Positions 1 through 28,151 of a stretch of DNA of 64,000 bases are shown here, piece after piece. Position 1 is the first letter of the stretch, and each line of letters opens with the position of its first letter. Source of the DNA: Ifrita kowaldi (taxonomy: Eukaryota; Chordata; Aves; Passeriformes; Cinclosomatidae); NCBI GenBank assembly GCA_013398055.1, contig VZRS01006725.1:1136420-1200419 (forward strand). The letters are read 5' to 3'. Under the pieces are notes generated by a model. That model saw only the letters and a program-made list of their open reading frames with translations, was not told the origin of the DNA and ran no database searches. A program made the position numbers and the translations under genes.

Positions 1-1444
1 ATTGTAAACAAAGCTATCAAACACTGAGGATGTTGATATTAAAGCTAAGGTTCATATAATAAAGAACTGGCCCGTGACAAGCAGTTTACAAATGTTTCAT
101 CCTTTTCACATTATGCAGAATTTCAATACCATCCACAATGCTAGTACAATAACTGAAATGCAAGACTGAGCAAGTCTCTGCTTGCAGTTACCATCTGACA
201 TTTCAGGGAAATACTCCTCGATGTGTGCACAGCCTCCCCAGGTGTTCGTGGAAGCCGTGCACGTACGTCAAGATGGGAAAAATCCCTTCAGAGTTTTCAC
301 CATTCACATGCCTTTTTCAAATAAGCGAAAATATTCTGTTACTTAAATATGAAAGCTTGCAATAGCCACCTTCAATTGAGTCTTAAAAAGACATGCCTTT
401 CTTTTCTAACAAAACTAAATCCCATGTGGCTGTGGGCATCTTAAAATGTATCTAAAAAGTTAAGCCACAATTACCTGTACCTCATTAATTCATCAAAAGC
501 AAAATATATATGTACCACACAACATACAAAAGTTACACATTAAAAGTGCATATTCAGAATCCATTTGGCCCATTTCCTCAATTTACATTTGGTCATTCTA
601 TGCATCCTTGACTTTTCTATGCAACCATACACTGGGATATATTTATTCCATATACAACACTGTTCCTTTTCACATTGAACTCTTTTTACCTCTCGTTCAG
701 TTCTGCATTAAATGTAAACTAATGATGGACCGGAAAGAAACACAAGCAAGAGGTTTATTCTGTGTTTCTTTTCACCGCTTGGACAGCTTTGACACACACA
801 CAATAAGCATTACAAACTGTAATGAAAATACATTTTTGGGCCAAACCATTGCATATTTGCCCCCACAATGAAAAATAAATTATGTTCAAAGCAGTATATT
901 GCCATAAATAGCCTGTAGGCTGAAGGTAAACAGGCTCTCCCTATATTTAGCACTTGCCTAGGGTACATGATGTGCCTCTGGTTCAAGTGCTTTTAATGAG
1001 AGGCCAGTCAAAACCTTCCAGTTAGCACAGGACCAAACTATAATCTTTTTTTTTTTTCTTCTGAAAATAATGGAAGATCCCTTTCAAAAATTAATCTTCA
1101 GTTATCAACTTTACTGCATTATGGAGCTAGTGCAATCCTGCAGAGCCTAGTCAAAAAGACAAGGCACATTAAAAAATAATAATAAAAAAATCAAGATACA
1201 TTAGACTATATGGACTAGAGAGTCATTGAAGATAATTTAAGGCCTTTCAGTGAATTAGAGTAATCAGTCTAATTTAAAGCTGAGGATTAAACCATAAATT
1301 ATCCATCTGAAAAGCAAACAATAGGCTTTTTCAGCTCCTGTTCTGTGGACACGGATAACAAAAACTCTTGTTATGGTTTGTGAAAACACCTCTGGACAAG
1401 GAGGAGTGGAGTCAGTCCAATTTCTCTAGAGTTCATGGAAGATT
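1..1444 (-). other. SPOPL: SPOPL 3' UTR (3' end not resolved)
   Basis: AT-rich sequence directly downstream of the stop codon. AATAAA hexamers on the transcript strand lie at 754-759 and 642-647 and could serve as poly(A) signals about 0.7-0.8 kb after the stop. SPOPL transcripts are known to have long 3' UTRs, so the UTR may continue past the window edge. No other gene is seen here. Confidence 0.6.
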
Positions 1445-15686
<14,242 letters not shown>

Positions 15687-17550
15687 TGCCACTTATTGCA
15701 GGTTTATAGTATCAAGAGAGCAATCCAAACTTCAGCAATTCTCCTAAAAAAAGTAATTCACACATTTTGTTCACCCTTTTATAGGTGTGGGAAACACAAA
15801 AACTCATATTACTGTGTTTACTAAATGATGCATCTGAAAATTGAATCTGAGAAGAGGACAATGGCTCTGCTGGGTGTCACACATTAACAACCACTGGCGC
15901 TCAAAACCTGCAGGCTGAGCCCTCACTCAATAATTTATAAAAATAAGTACCTCTGCATCATACATCACCACTAATGACAATATTTCAACATCCCCTTTGC
16001 AAATTACCACTTTGGCCACTCCAGAAGTGTTATAACTTTCTTCAGGCTCTTCTCCTTTGATTTGCAGAGTACCCAGAGCACTCAGTTATTAGTACAATGC
16101 CTCAGTTTTCCACCCAGACATAATTCAGAAGAACACTCAGCCACCTGGGAGTACAATAGGTTCACACAACCCTGAGATTTCTGAATGGAGGGCAAGAAAT
16201 TAAACCTGCACTTCAAGTAGCATTTTCTTTCACAGGTGCCTTCTATCTTTAACACCAAGAGACACAGCTGAAGAACTAAAATCACCACAACCACCTGCTC
16301 GTTCCCTCTCGAAGGACAAAGCTGGAAAACAGCTCCAGTCAACTCCCCAACCCTGCAGAACTGTCCAACAACAAATAAAGCGATTTTGTTATGAACTACC
16401 ACCACCTAACACAGCACTACAACCCCTCCTGCCCATGAGGAACTGAGTCACTTGCCCAGATCCCTCACACCTGGGGCAGAGCAGCCATTGGGCCTGGCTA
16501 ATGAAAGAAGGTGAGCCCATGAGAGGGCAGCTCCGGCTTCCTGGCTGGCTCTCCTTTAACAGAGGGTTTGCTGGCAGCTGTGGACAGGCTCCTGTCACAG
16601 GCACAGCCTCTCGCTTAAGCTGCTCCATTAAACTGCTAAAAAGTGAAATGAACCCTAATCAAACCACAAGAAAGTCAAACATTTCTGCCACAAAACATTT
16701 TCTCTTAGTACAGAAAGTTTCTTTAAACATACCCTGCTATCACTTAAAAGCAACCATCTTTCTGCAACATTTGACTGCTTCACTGCATAGCTCTTTTTAG
16801 CTGTGACAGAACAGCATTAATTGTCTTCCTCAAAAGATGTGATTGCACATCACTAATCATGATGGAACTCTCCAGGGATGGAGCAACACTTAGAAACAAG
16901 GTTTTATGCAAACATTGGTAAAAAGACACTTCAAGAGCACGTACAACTCAGTCATGATGTGAACAAGTTTATTATTCCTACAGGAAGAATTCTGTTGTGT
17001 GAATTGCTATGATCCTCACTGGATGCTTTCTCACCTGCCTTTCTGGTACGGCTTCTCACTCACGGTATGAAGTAGCCCTTCCACATCAAATCCTGCTGAC
17101 AGGGGATTGCTCTGAATCACATAAGTATAAGACCTTGAAAAGAAAGCTAATTCTCAGTTTTCACCAGATGAGGAAGCAGATGCTTTATAATCATATCCTT
17201 TAACGAATCTCTACCAATAGATCTGCTATGACAGGGTGAAAACAAAATATTGAATAGGTCTCCTGCAAGATATGGATCCCTGAGACACTGAAAACTAATC
17301 ATAAATACAATTCAGCTGTCTTTAACAAATGAGTCTTCCCCACATAAAGCTTGTATTTGTGGCAACATTCAGTACTTCATTAGTACTTTGCATAAATCAA
17401 AAGTAAACAGCATCCCTAAATTTAAGATAATCGAACTTGTTTGCCTCATTTTTTTTTAAGCAGGAAACACATATATTGTGCATGTTGTGTTTACAGAGCT
17501 TTTGCTTACATGGTTACAATTGGTTTTGATTCTCTGCACAGAACCACCCA

Positions 17551-17600
17551 AATTCCCCTATACATATGAACATACACATGAATTCCCCTATACATATGAA
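17551..17600. repeat. 20-bp direct repeat with 10-bp spacer
   Basis: The 20-mer beginning AATTCCCCTA and ending TACATATGAA occurs exactly at 17551-17570 and 17581-17600, separated by CATACACATG. The unit is 30 bp with just under two copies. It is non-coding and intronic. Confidence 0.95.
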
Positions 17601-20600
17601 CTTCTGCTTTCATAAAGCAAATATTAGCACTTATATTACCATTATTTCTGGAAGCACATCCTACTCAGTGGTAACAACTGAAGCTGTTCCCCAAACGCCA
17701 ACGGATTTGACATAAAACCATACCCTGAAAGGGTTAGAACAGCTTACCTCAGCCTTACTGAACCTGCTTGCTGCTCCTCGATTCTCCAAAACTAAAAGCA
17801 AGAAGAAATACAGCCCATTCCTTATTCTGTCATTTGCATGAGATGCACAGGACTGTCTCGTCTCTCATCTGTACCTCAATTCTTCAGTCCATTAGACCAG
17901 TCAGCTCCCAGTAACCATGAAGGAACAGCAGATCTGAGCCAAATTTGCTCTGAAGGGGTTTCTAAATTGGAAAAGCCTGAAAATAACTGCTGTACACAAT
18001 CTCTTTTAAGAAACTGTTCAGTGACCTTGGGCCAGCTACCAGTAGTTATCTGCCCACTCCTGTCTCACAGCTAAATCATCTTGATTCACTGAGAATTTAA
18101 CTCTAAGCAAAGGTAGTTATTTGCAATTATTTTCAGGTCCATCTGTTGCCTTGTCTCTGTACCTGTTCTACCTAGGGCATCTGTACTTCAGAGGCTGCTT
18201 CCACCTGCTGCAGGGTCTTTATTTAAAGAAGGCCTGATTTTACCTAAGTACACTTCCCAGGTCCTTCTGAATAGCCTCAGCTTTTTGTAAAGTTTCCCCT
18301 TTACAGCACTAGGACCAGACAACTGATTTTCATGACCTCCTGATACATCTCTGAGGATCAGATTTACACCTCACTTTTTTTTGCATAGATTTACTATGCC
18401 AACCACATTTTTAGACTGAGAAAACTGGCAGAAAGCAGTAACTTTAAATCCTTGATCCTGGGAGTCTGTGTTGAGGAGCTGTCTGTATTTTTCAGTACAC
18501 CCGGGCATACAACTTAAAAAAAACAAGGGACCAACCAAGACAAACTGAATAATGGAGAACGAATAAACAGAGCATCTGATGCTCTGTTAACATGTACCAA
18601 AACACAGGGAGAAGGATGGAAATGGTTTAGCAGTACTGCAGATCTGCCCCTCACTTTACTTAATCAGTTAATTGGGATTTGGGTGGGATCATGGGGATAT
18701 TTATGAGAACTACAAGGTGAGAAAGAACACAAGCTTTAAAGATGCTGTCCTGAGGTGCAGAGGTGTTTTGAGATGGACTTTTGCAGGCCTCAGACTGACA
18801 GCCAGACCACACTGAGTGGCCACCAGTGGTCACCAGGGCAAAGTGGACCCTGAAGGTGAGAAGAGAAACCTTTGTTCTACTGCGCTCTGCATGGGGAGGA
18901 GACTAAATACTACTTGGAAGACATTGTTTATGAATCATTGATTACCCACTGTCATCAGCTCTGACAAAATGGTTTTTCCAAGTACCAACCCCTCATCACA
19001 GCCTATTAGACCAAATGGTTGGGAACAGAGAGAGCTGCAGTTCACAAAACCAGTCGAAGAATGACTGGGAGGAATTAAACCAGTGAAGGGCAGGAAGACA
19101 GGTCTGCTATCTGGAGGATGAAACAACTTAGAGGGACAATTTTATGCTAGAACCTGCACTTATTACTCTGCAGGGTATCATGAACAAAGCAGCAGAAATG
19201 ATGGAACATTATCAGACAATAGTTCCAAGAGTTTTCAGGCAGTGCTGTGCCTGTCTGGACACGGCCTCAACAAACCAGTCCGTGTGGCCATTCTGCCAGG
19301 CTGAAATGTCTGACCAGCAGGGCAAACATGCACTGGGAACAGGAAAATGAGCTTTAATGGACGGGGTAAATGAAGTTTCTGTTTTCAAAAGGAAAATGAG
19401 ATGTATTTTTAAAGGGTGTCAAGTTCCTTTGTTTGGGGTTTTTTCTAATGAAGTGATATACTGAATGTTGTACAGCAGTCAGTGGTGATTTAATTCAGAG
19501 TTTGTGTTCACTGTCTTACTTTAAAAAAAAAAAAAGGAGAAGAGGTCAGAGGTTCTTTGCTTGTACTTCCAGACCCCAAACACGATGGGCTTATCACTTC
19601 TACTGGTCTGTTAAGGAAGGTACTGGCTTCAGCTGATAATTGTTCTGCAAATAGACCAGATTCTGTTAAATCGGTATCTTCGAGGAGCTGATCCTCCTAC
19701 AGTGAGCAGTAGGCAGAAATAACATGAAAAAAGGGGGATTTCTCAAAGCACATTTTATTTAGGAATTAACTGAAGAGCTCTCCTAGTCAAACAAATACTT
19801 GTGCTACACTTAAAGCTATCTGAAATTGATTATTGTTAATTAATTACCTGCACACACAGTGTAAAGAAAGCACAGGCTACCTTCCAAAAAATGTACTTAC
19901 ACAGATTTTCATCAACAGCTGGATCAGCCCTCTACTTTCCTAACGTTTAAAATGAGATCTTAAGATTCAGAGTGACTGCCTACATCAATAACACGACTTT
20001 CAAAAACATTATCTTGTTTCCCCTCACTGAAATTGAGTATTTATCAACATTATTCTAAACAAAGTTACTTTTCAACCTCTCAGAGCTAGACAAGAGCACA
20101 TTCCCAGTCTCTTACATCTTGTGCTGGAATTATCTCAATTTTTTCACTGAAAAAAGTGACTAGCTTGTTAAGAAAGCACCACATACATAGGAAGACACGA
20201 AGAATTTTCTACACCCCCAATAATAAGCCCACAAAACACTTCACAAACCTGTTTGAAGAGCTGCTCTATTAAGAGGATGCTGGGCCAGCTCTCTCATCAG
20301 GAGCAGATCCCAGGAGCTGTCTCAGGGCAGTCACAGTGGAGCAGGTGCACACGAGGTGTTGCACATTAACCACTGACCACAGCAAAGGTTTATCTCGGTA
20401 TTTCAGTGGGGGATTGCAGCCAGAAAATTGCTGGTAGGAATGGCTGAACAAACTGTCTTCTGCAGGGTACCCAACACACCCCGAAAGTCAAATCCAGCCT
20501 GCCAGAACCCAACCCACAGATAGTTCTCCAAGCAAATCAGTGACCCTGTCCTGCTCCCTCAAGAGCAAGAAAAGCACGTTGTGAACTGGGTGATCAGTTC

Positions 20601-23600
20601 TTGCTGAGCCTCTTCCTTCCAGCATCCCTTCTTGCCAGGGCTCAAGCCTCCAGGATCAAAGTGCTTCCCTCCTGGGTCACACCAACAAATCCCACGTGCA
20701 TGTACTGCATATTCCATTTGGATGGTGACAGTCTTTTTCTGAGCAGGGCTGAACATTGCATGAAATGCAAAGCTGTTATGAAATAACTTTTTGTCCCTTC
20801 TCTGGAAATACTGATATTTCATCACTGGCTGAAATAAAGATCACCTTCTGAAACTGAACTGACTAACAACACCCCATTCCTCCAACTTTTTATTCCTAGT
20901 AAATACATAATTCAGAAACCAAATACAGCTTTGTGAAATTTTGAGGGCTTGGTTTTTTGAAAAAAAAAAAAAATCTGAAGTCTTTCATTCAGTAAAATCA
21001 GCTCCGAAAAACCCATTCAAAATAAACAATTACAGAGATACTAGTCTACCTACAGAGAAACTTATTTCATTTCCTCTCATTAAATGATAAACAGAAAATA
21101 AAGTATTACACAGTATTATATAATTAACATGTAAGTGTCACATATAAAACTATGAGTATTTGTTCGAGGAATCAGTTTTGTTTTTCAAATTACAGAGAAG
21201 GCAAATTCTTGGGAAAAACACCATCATCACTTCTTGGCTGAGAAAGAATACATTTATGAATATAAAAATGAAGGAAACAAACAAAGCCAATCAAAATAGT
21301 TATGTCTGAAGTGGACATTCTAAGGCCAAGGACAAAGTTACTTCAGCAGTCTCCCACCTGAAGCAGCATTCCAGCTGGGTCACACAGCTCCAGGTAGCAT
21401 CAGCTTATAAAGGCCAAACTATTTAAGAGTGAAAAAAGCCGTGTCCCTTTCTCGTTGATCACAGAAGGATTTGTGTAACAGCCACCCACCACCTGGGTCA
21501 CACTTATTTGGTGGCATGAAATGCCTGTGGCTTGAAATTTATTTTTTTTCTGTTTAAGAGTTTCTCTTATAAGCCAATTATGGTTACATACAATTCCTAA
21601 GATTTTGACTAGTAAGTAGGAAAAAAAATGAACTCTGCAAAAAATAGCATTGTTTTTTTAATTAGGAGGATTTGCATCCCTTCACAATTGATCTTTTTGA
21701 AAGAACTGCTGTTGTATTTCCTAAACAGCTAACTATTAAACTAAGTTTCCTGCTGGATGATCCACAACATAATAGATGTCTGAAAGGTCTATTAAGCTCA
21801 GGCAGTTTTCCAATTTGTTCAGTTATTATCTTCTCTGAAAACAGACTCAAGATATACCTAAGAAAATTTAAATACAGTGCTTAGCATTTACTGATTTTAA
21901 TCCCCATCTATCACTGCATCATTTGAGTGAACAGAATTACTCATCCTTAGACAATTGCAATCACACATATCCATCCCCTAAGTTAGAAAACCTATAGGTT
22001 AAGGATGTACTACACTTCACACTATCTGTAGCACTTCTAACATGAAAAATTTCTCCTTTTTGGGGCAAAAGATGGGAAAAGCAGTTGGGCTACACACAGG
22101 AAAACCCTATGACACTTACTGAAGAGGCAGCCCATAACAGTCACAAAGGTTTGAGGCTTTTTTAGAACATGATATTAAAAAAAGCTCATTTAAGTATATG
22201 TTATAGCAACCAAGTTTACACAAACCCAAGCTTTGGGGCTTAAATCAGAAGCTCTGGCTGCTCCTGTGTGCTTCATGCTTAACATCTCACCCTTTCCATC
22301 CCACAGCTCTGCTGGAAGCCTATGCCCTGCCAGGAGACAGAATCAGCAGCCACACCACAAGCCAATTCATTACTCTCTCCACACTGTGAGAAAAAAATAC
22401 TACCATGGACTGGACTGTGACAGCTGAGAAACTCCATATACGCCCTGTCACCCCTGCCTGGGGACAGTAAACTCCAGCAAAGAGAGGGCAGGCAGCTGGG
22501 GTCACAGACATCTCAAAATAGTTGCAACTAAGACTCCGGAATCTGAAAGCACATCCCCGTGGTGGTTCCAGCAGAAAAGCCCCAGCAAGGCAACACCCAG
22601 CAGATGGGAAATGCCCAACTTTTCAGGAGGATGGTGGTGTACCTATGACTGACATCACTGAAGTCAGCAGCTCAAAATTACCAAGATAGTGCCTACTAGT
22701 TGTACAAACTGTAAAGTTGAGTACACACCATTTTCAGGCTTTTCTCTAAATTTTCTTTTCTATCCTAAGCCTTTGCAAAACAAAGTTGAATTTCACCTCA
22801 GCTGAGAGAAAGCCCAAGTGCTCAGCAGAGCTGGAGCTATAACTGTCTAGTTTACATCAGCCAAGCTTACTGATAAAAATCCCTCAGCATTAGCCTTGCA
22901 TTATTGTTCTGTAATACAGGAAACCCACTGTGCTCTGTATTAGATATCCCAGACCATTCCCTACAGCAGTCATCCATACATTTCCCTGGAGAAGAAATGC
23001 AAGATTATTTCTTGCAGCATTTTTCATTTTCATTGCCCAGTCTAGTTTTACAGGACCCAAAAGAGGGGTATTTCCACCACGCTTTCTCTTGGGAAACTAT
23101 TCTATTCAAATAATCTATTGCTGTTGGGGTTTGTTTCCTGGTATACAGCCAAACTGATATTTTCCCCTCCTTAGTTTCACTCCATTACTCTTACTCCAAT
23201 AAATCACTGGCACGTGAAAGTATATTAAATGAAGACATTTTTACCCTAAACGCTTCAGTTACACACAATCAAGAGTTCACCAAATTGAAAATGCTAATCT
23301 TAACCTTCTTCTTTGCACTTGGAACAGAAGTTTGTATTAGCCAACAGAAAGTTGATTTCAATCACAACAAGCAAGTATCTTTCTCTAGCAGATTCACAGC
23401 TAGTCTGGGGTGGTTTGGGTTTTCTTTTCGTTCAAAACTCATACGACCTGTGGAAAGCACTGGCCTACACTCTCTGGAGACAGGTGTTTTCATTTGCTGC
23501 AAAGGAGCTGTACAGAGCAGCACCATGTTCTCCTCATTAACCTCTGCAGACTGGCATCACCTGCCAAGCTCACACCGAATTGCTACAACTGCTTTCAGCA

Positions 23601-26600
23601 GGCAAAAGCTCATACTCACAGATGTTGTCAGGAGGGGGGTTGATCATTCATTTGTTGCCCTGTTACCTCTCACGGCAAACCACTGGTCACATTTGTGCAC
23701 ACAGCTGCATCTTGGAGATTCTGAGAGTCACAGCTCATTTCAGGCCTGCTCTATGCCTGAGTGTCAGACCTTGAGAATAAAACAACTGATACTTTTAAGC
23801 TAGGAAATTGAGAAAAAAAAAAAGCCCAAAACTCAATTCTTCCAGAAGACCAAACTGCATTTGATGCTAATTTGCCCAAACAGTCTTGAAATTGAACTGA
23901 TCCACAACAGCTGATTAGACACCTCATAGGAAAGACAGGCAGGTCAAGAGGCAGAACTGCACACACACTTGCTTTGGTGAGTATGAAGCAGGAATCTCTA
24001 AAAGCCATCAGTGCAAGCAAAACTTGACCTCTCAGAATTGGACTGCAGCTAAACTGGGTTAGACCCACAGAGAGGAAAAAAAACCCTAAAAGTTCATAGA
24101 ATATCTTGAGTTGAGGAAGGATGAGTCCAGCTCACAAATTAGTCCAACAGAAACCGGCTTCTGAATTTCAAAGACAAGTACACAACTTCTACCATTCTAT
24201 TGTTCAAAAAACACCCAGGCACTGTTTTGCTTATACTTTAGGATTTAAGAATCATTCAGATATAATCTGTTTAAAATCCCTTTTTCCACAACAAAAGCAA
24301 TTCAAAGCTTGGCAGTTCCCTGTAAGTTTCCCCACTTACAGCACAGTCTGAGTTGCTCAAGACAGCAGAAAATTTCCCAAGTAAGTTGCAAGGCAAAGAG
24401 GCTGGCACAGGCCTGTCAGGGTGGCCTGCCTGTGGAGTAAATAGATTTGGTTTCATTTTAGGTGCTGTCAAACAAGGCAGACCAGAAGCAGATCTGAGTC
24501 TGCTGCTCTTTGCCTCCATCCACAGAAGACACAACCCTGCTGTGAATCACCCCGACGCGGCCACCTCGTCACACACAGAGCAGCGCCTGCAGTGCCGCCA
24601 CAGAAAAGTGCTCTCCCAGAGCACTAAAACAAACAGAAGGGAAAAAAACTGCAATTTACTATCAGGAAATCAAGAAGTCAGCCAACACCAAGTGCTGAGC
24701 CTCTCTCTACAAGTGACTCGGGAAACCTCTGAAAGCACAGACACTGTAATTTATTAGTAACCCAGACTAACACTTGATGATGTTACTGCCATATATCTTT
24801 CCCCTCAGTACTCGGTAAGCAGAGTCTCACGCTCGTTGGAGGGCATGGCACATTTCCAAACACAACTGCTATTTAAATCATTAAAAATGATGCCTGGCCT
24901 GTAAAACAATATTCAAAACCACTGACTACAGAATGAAGGTGGATTTTGCTTGATGAACTTATTAATATAACCAATCCTAGCAACTAACTCTGGACATAAA
25001 GTTTGCCACACACAAATTTTGAGCAGGTTACTGCTGATGGAAGATTTTCTTTCACTTCTGCTTCTATCATGCTTTCCTTCTTTCTCCCCCCCCCTCTTTT
25101 TTTTTAAAGGGAAAACCCACACTTCACAAGAATGTTACTAAAAAGGCGCTTTTTTTGCCATAAGCAAGACAGGAACTCCCCTAATCACAAGGCTCTCACA
25201 AGATGCAACAGTATTAATTCAAATCTTTAAGATTTATTTACCGTATTTTTCCCCTGGATCAACCACCTGCCCTGTGGATTTTACAAAACTCACAAAAAAT
25301 GTATTTATGCAAACTTCTTCAGTATAAGAAGTTTCAGTTTCTTAGAAGCTGTATCACCCATCGCAACACAAATATTATTCTGCTGCCATTTTTAATTTAA
25401 ATTTCTTCGCTATATGCACATAAGTAAACAGAAAAAATCTACCTTGACATACTCTGCAGAGATCAGAAAAACCCACTGAAAATAGATTTCATACATTTTA
25501 TTCCTCTGAAGCCACCATATGCCAAGTGCAGTGCCAGACCCAAGAGTGAGATCACAGCCACTTGGATAGTCAGCGCAGCAGTGCATTACATTTACCTGCA
25601 ACCACACACATCAGCCAGGGATTTCAGACAACTTCGTCTCCAGAATAACATTTTCAGAACTGAAATAATATGATTTTAAGTAAGCTCATACAGACTCTAT
25701 GCGGAACTTTCCAAATGCATGAAAAAACACCTAAAAATAGGAATAAATCCAGATGTACACAAATAATTGCTGCAATTAACTTTGCACACGGCACAGACAT
25801 GTTAGTCAAAATGACTATTTTGTCCTGTTACAGGAACAGTTATTCAACTTGACATGTAAATATCAGTGTGCCCACTGGTACATCTGATACTTACAAAAAG
25901 GAGCTAAAATTTAGTATTTTCTTTATATATTGCTCCATCCCTGAAGCTGAAGCAGACTATATTAACCACCCGTTATCTAAATGAGTTTCAAAACAGTGCT
26001 GGTTTTATCTTTAAGAGTTTCAATTACAAACAAGTAACTCTGAAATTAATCTCGGTTAACAAGGAATCTATCTGTCTTAAAATTTAAGAAAAACTGCCAC
26101 TAAAGAGTGCTGGTTTTGTTGCTGAGGTAATGTCTACAGATGAAGTAATTCAGAGTCCTATTGTGTTCTGTGCTGAAGACAGTAAGCATGTGTCTCCTCT
26201 AAAGAATTTAAAGAAATTATTAGCTAATCTGAATAATTAGATTAATATATTAAGCGCTTGAAACAACAAATTACTTGTGTTTAGATTTTATTTCAACTTA
26301 ACCCAGTGATTTAGAACTTAAACTCTGTATATTGAAATCATCTGTCCTTCAGAGGCTACAGGCCATGTTAATGGAGAAAGCAGATTCATCAATTAGAAAC
26401 CGAATATGAATAAAGAAAGCCAGGAAAATGAAAACTTTTGTGAAGTTTTCCAAAGAAAAAGTCAACATGGAACAGAGAGCTAGAAAGTAGGACACCAGAG
26501 GAGAAAGTTACACCAGCTATTCCTCAGGCCAGAGCTCTGCACCTACACCTAATTTCAGTTGTTCAGGAAGCAACCGCCGATGCAATCACCCCAAACCCTT

Positions 26601-27963
26601 TTAGGGACACCCAAGTCTAATTAATTTGACGAACATTCAGTACACAAGAAAACAAGGCATTTGAAAGAAATCAAGCACAAGTCATCGCCCCCCCCATTTC
26701 CTTCATCTCCACTCGTAGCCCTACTCATGAATCGATTTTGCAAAAGACTTGACCAACTGGTAAGTGAGCTCTTGGGAGGGGACAAACACTAAAGGAACAA
26801 CCAGGAAGGAGGCCAAGAGAAAGCCTGGCTCCCAAGTTTCACCCAGTGATCCTTTCCACTGCACAACAATAAGAGGTTCCCACCCCATGAACTTTGGAAG
26901 TTTCCCAACTGCTGGAGACATTTACTCCACCAGCAGCAGCACTGCCTACGCCAAGAGCTACTCTTGCATTCTTCCTGGCACACAATTGCTTTTTCTTCCT
27001 ATAAAGCAGCCAGGTAAATTACACATCAAATGATACTTCACCTTTGAACTACTTAAGAATTCAAGTCACATTATAGTGCAAGGAGCAAATGTCACGAGAA
27101 CCGTGGTGGATGAGCTGACGCAAAACATTACAATTAAAAACAGCATGTGTAATATTTTTCATCAAAAAATGAAGTGATAAATGGTTTCTGGGAGATGCAA
27201 AGGCAGTACCAAGGATAAATAATCTAATTCAGGGAATTTGGACACGGGAGCTCTCTGGATTATTCCATGCCAATGACTTTCTGAATCAGCTGAAAGAGTA
27301 TCTCACTTTCCACTACATTTCCCAAATGCTATATGCAAACACTCATCACAACAACGTTGACAGATACATGCATGGCTGCAAAGTGATTTCTTGTACAAAA
27401 CATAAAAAAACTTGTAGCTGATAAAGAAGAATTTTAAACCAGGCTACCAAAAACCACACTGGAAAGCTATTAAATTTGGATAAAACAGAACCAACAGAGT
27501 TGAGGTTTATAGCTGAGGGTTTTTAGGTTAAGCTCTTTCCAATACTGAACATACACTCCTGCCAAAATTCCACCACACAAGTTGAATAGCTAAAACATTA
27601 CCAAACCCTCACATTTATGCACTCTCTGTAACACAGTTACACACATTTCTTAAGAAACCCACGGAACTAAAGCAAGCGACCATCTTCTCTCTGTTAAGAA
27701 CAACTACAACATCTAAATTACCACCACTAAAATACCTCCACCTCTCACAGAGTTGCAACAAATCTCCTCTAAGCACCGAGCACAAACCGAATGAGAGATT
27801 TCCTACCTCCCTTTGAAGGGACAATTCCAATAGGAAGCCTTTTTGATATGAGTGGGACAAGAAGCAACAGAATGTCACAGGAACATGAACTGGAAAGTTT
27901 CTCAAGAATTCAACGGAAGGAGGGCCTCTTGTGAATATGCATGTATTTTGTAGAGGGGAAAGG

Positions 27964-28151
27964 GAATCGTGGAATCATGGGATGGTTTGGGTTTGAAGGG
28001 AACTTGAAGATCATTTCATTCCAATCCCCCTGCCACGGGCAGGGACACCTTCCACTGTCCCAGGTTGCTCCAAGCCCCATCCAACCTGTCCTTGGACACT
28101 TCCAGGGATGGGGCATCCACAGCTTCTCTGGGCAACCTGTGCCAGTGCCAA
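27964..28151 (-). mobile_element. CR1 LINE 3'-end fragment
   Basis: Plus-strand text reads as the complement of the CR1 3' end: GGAATCATGGGATGGTTTGG, then CCCCCTGCCACGGGCAGGGA, then GGGGCATCCACAGCTTCTCT. I recognise this against the avian CR1 consensus from memory. About 190 bp, 5'-truncated as usual for CR1. It lies in SPOPL intron 1 in the same orientation as the gene. Confidence 0.9.

Noticed and set aside
23285..23803. 172-codon plus-strand ORF in intron 1 with a hydrophobic start
   Set aside because: Composition is random after the first residues, and several overlapping frames of similar length exist in the same place.
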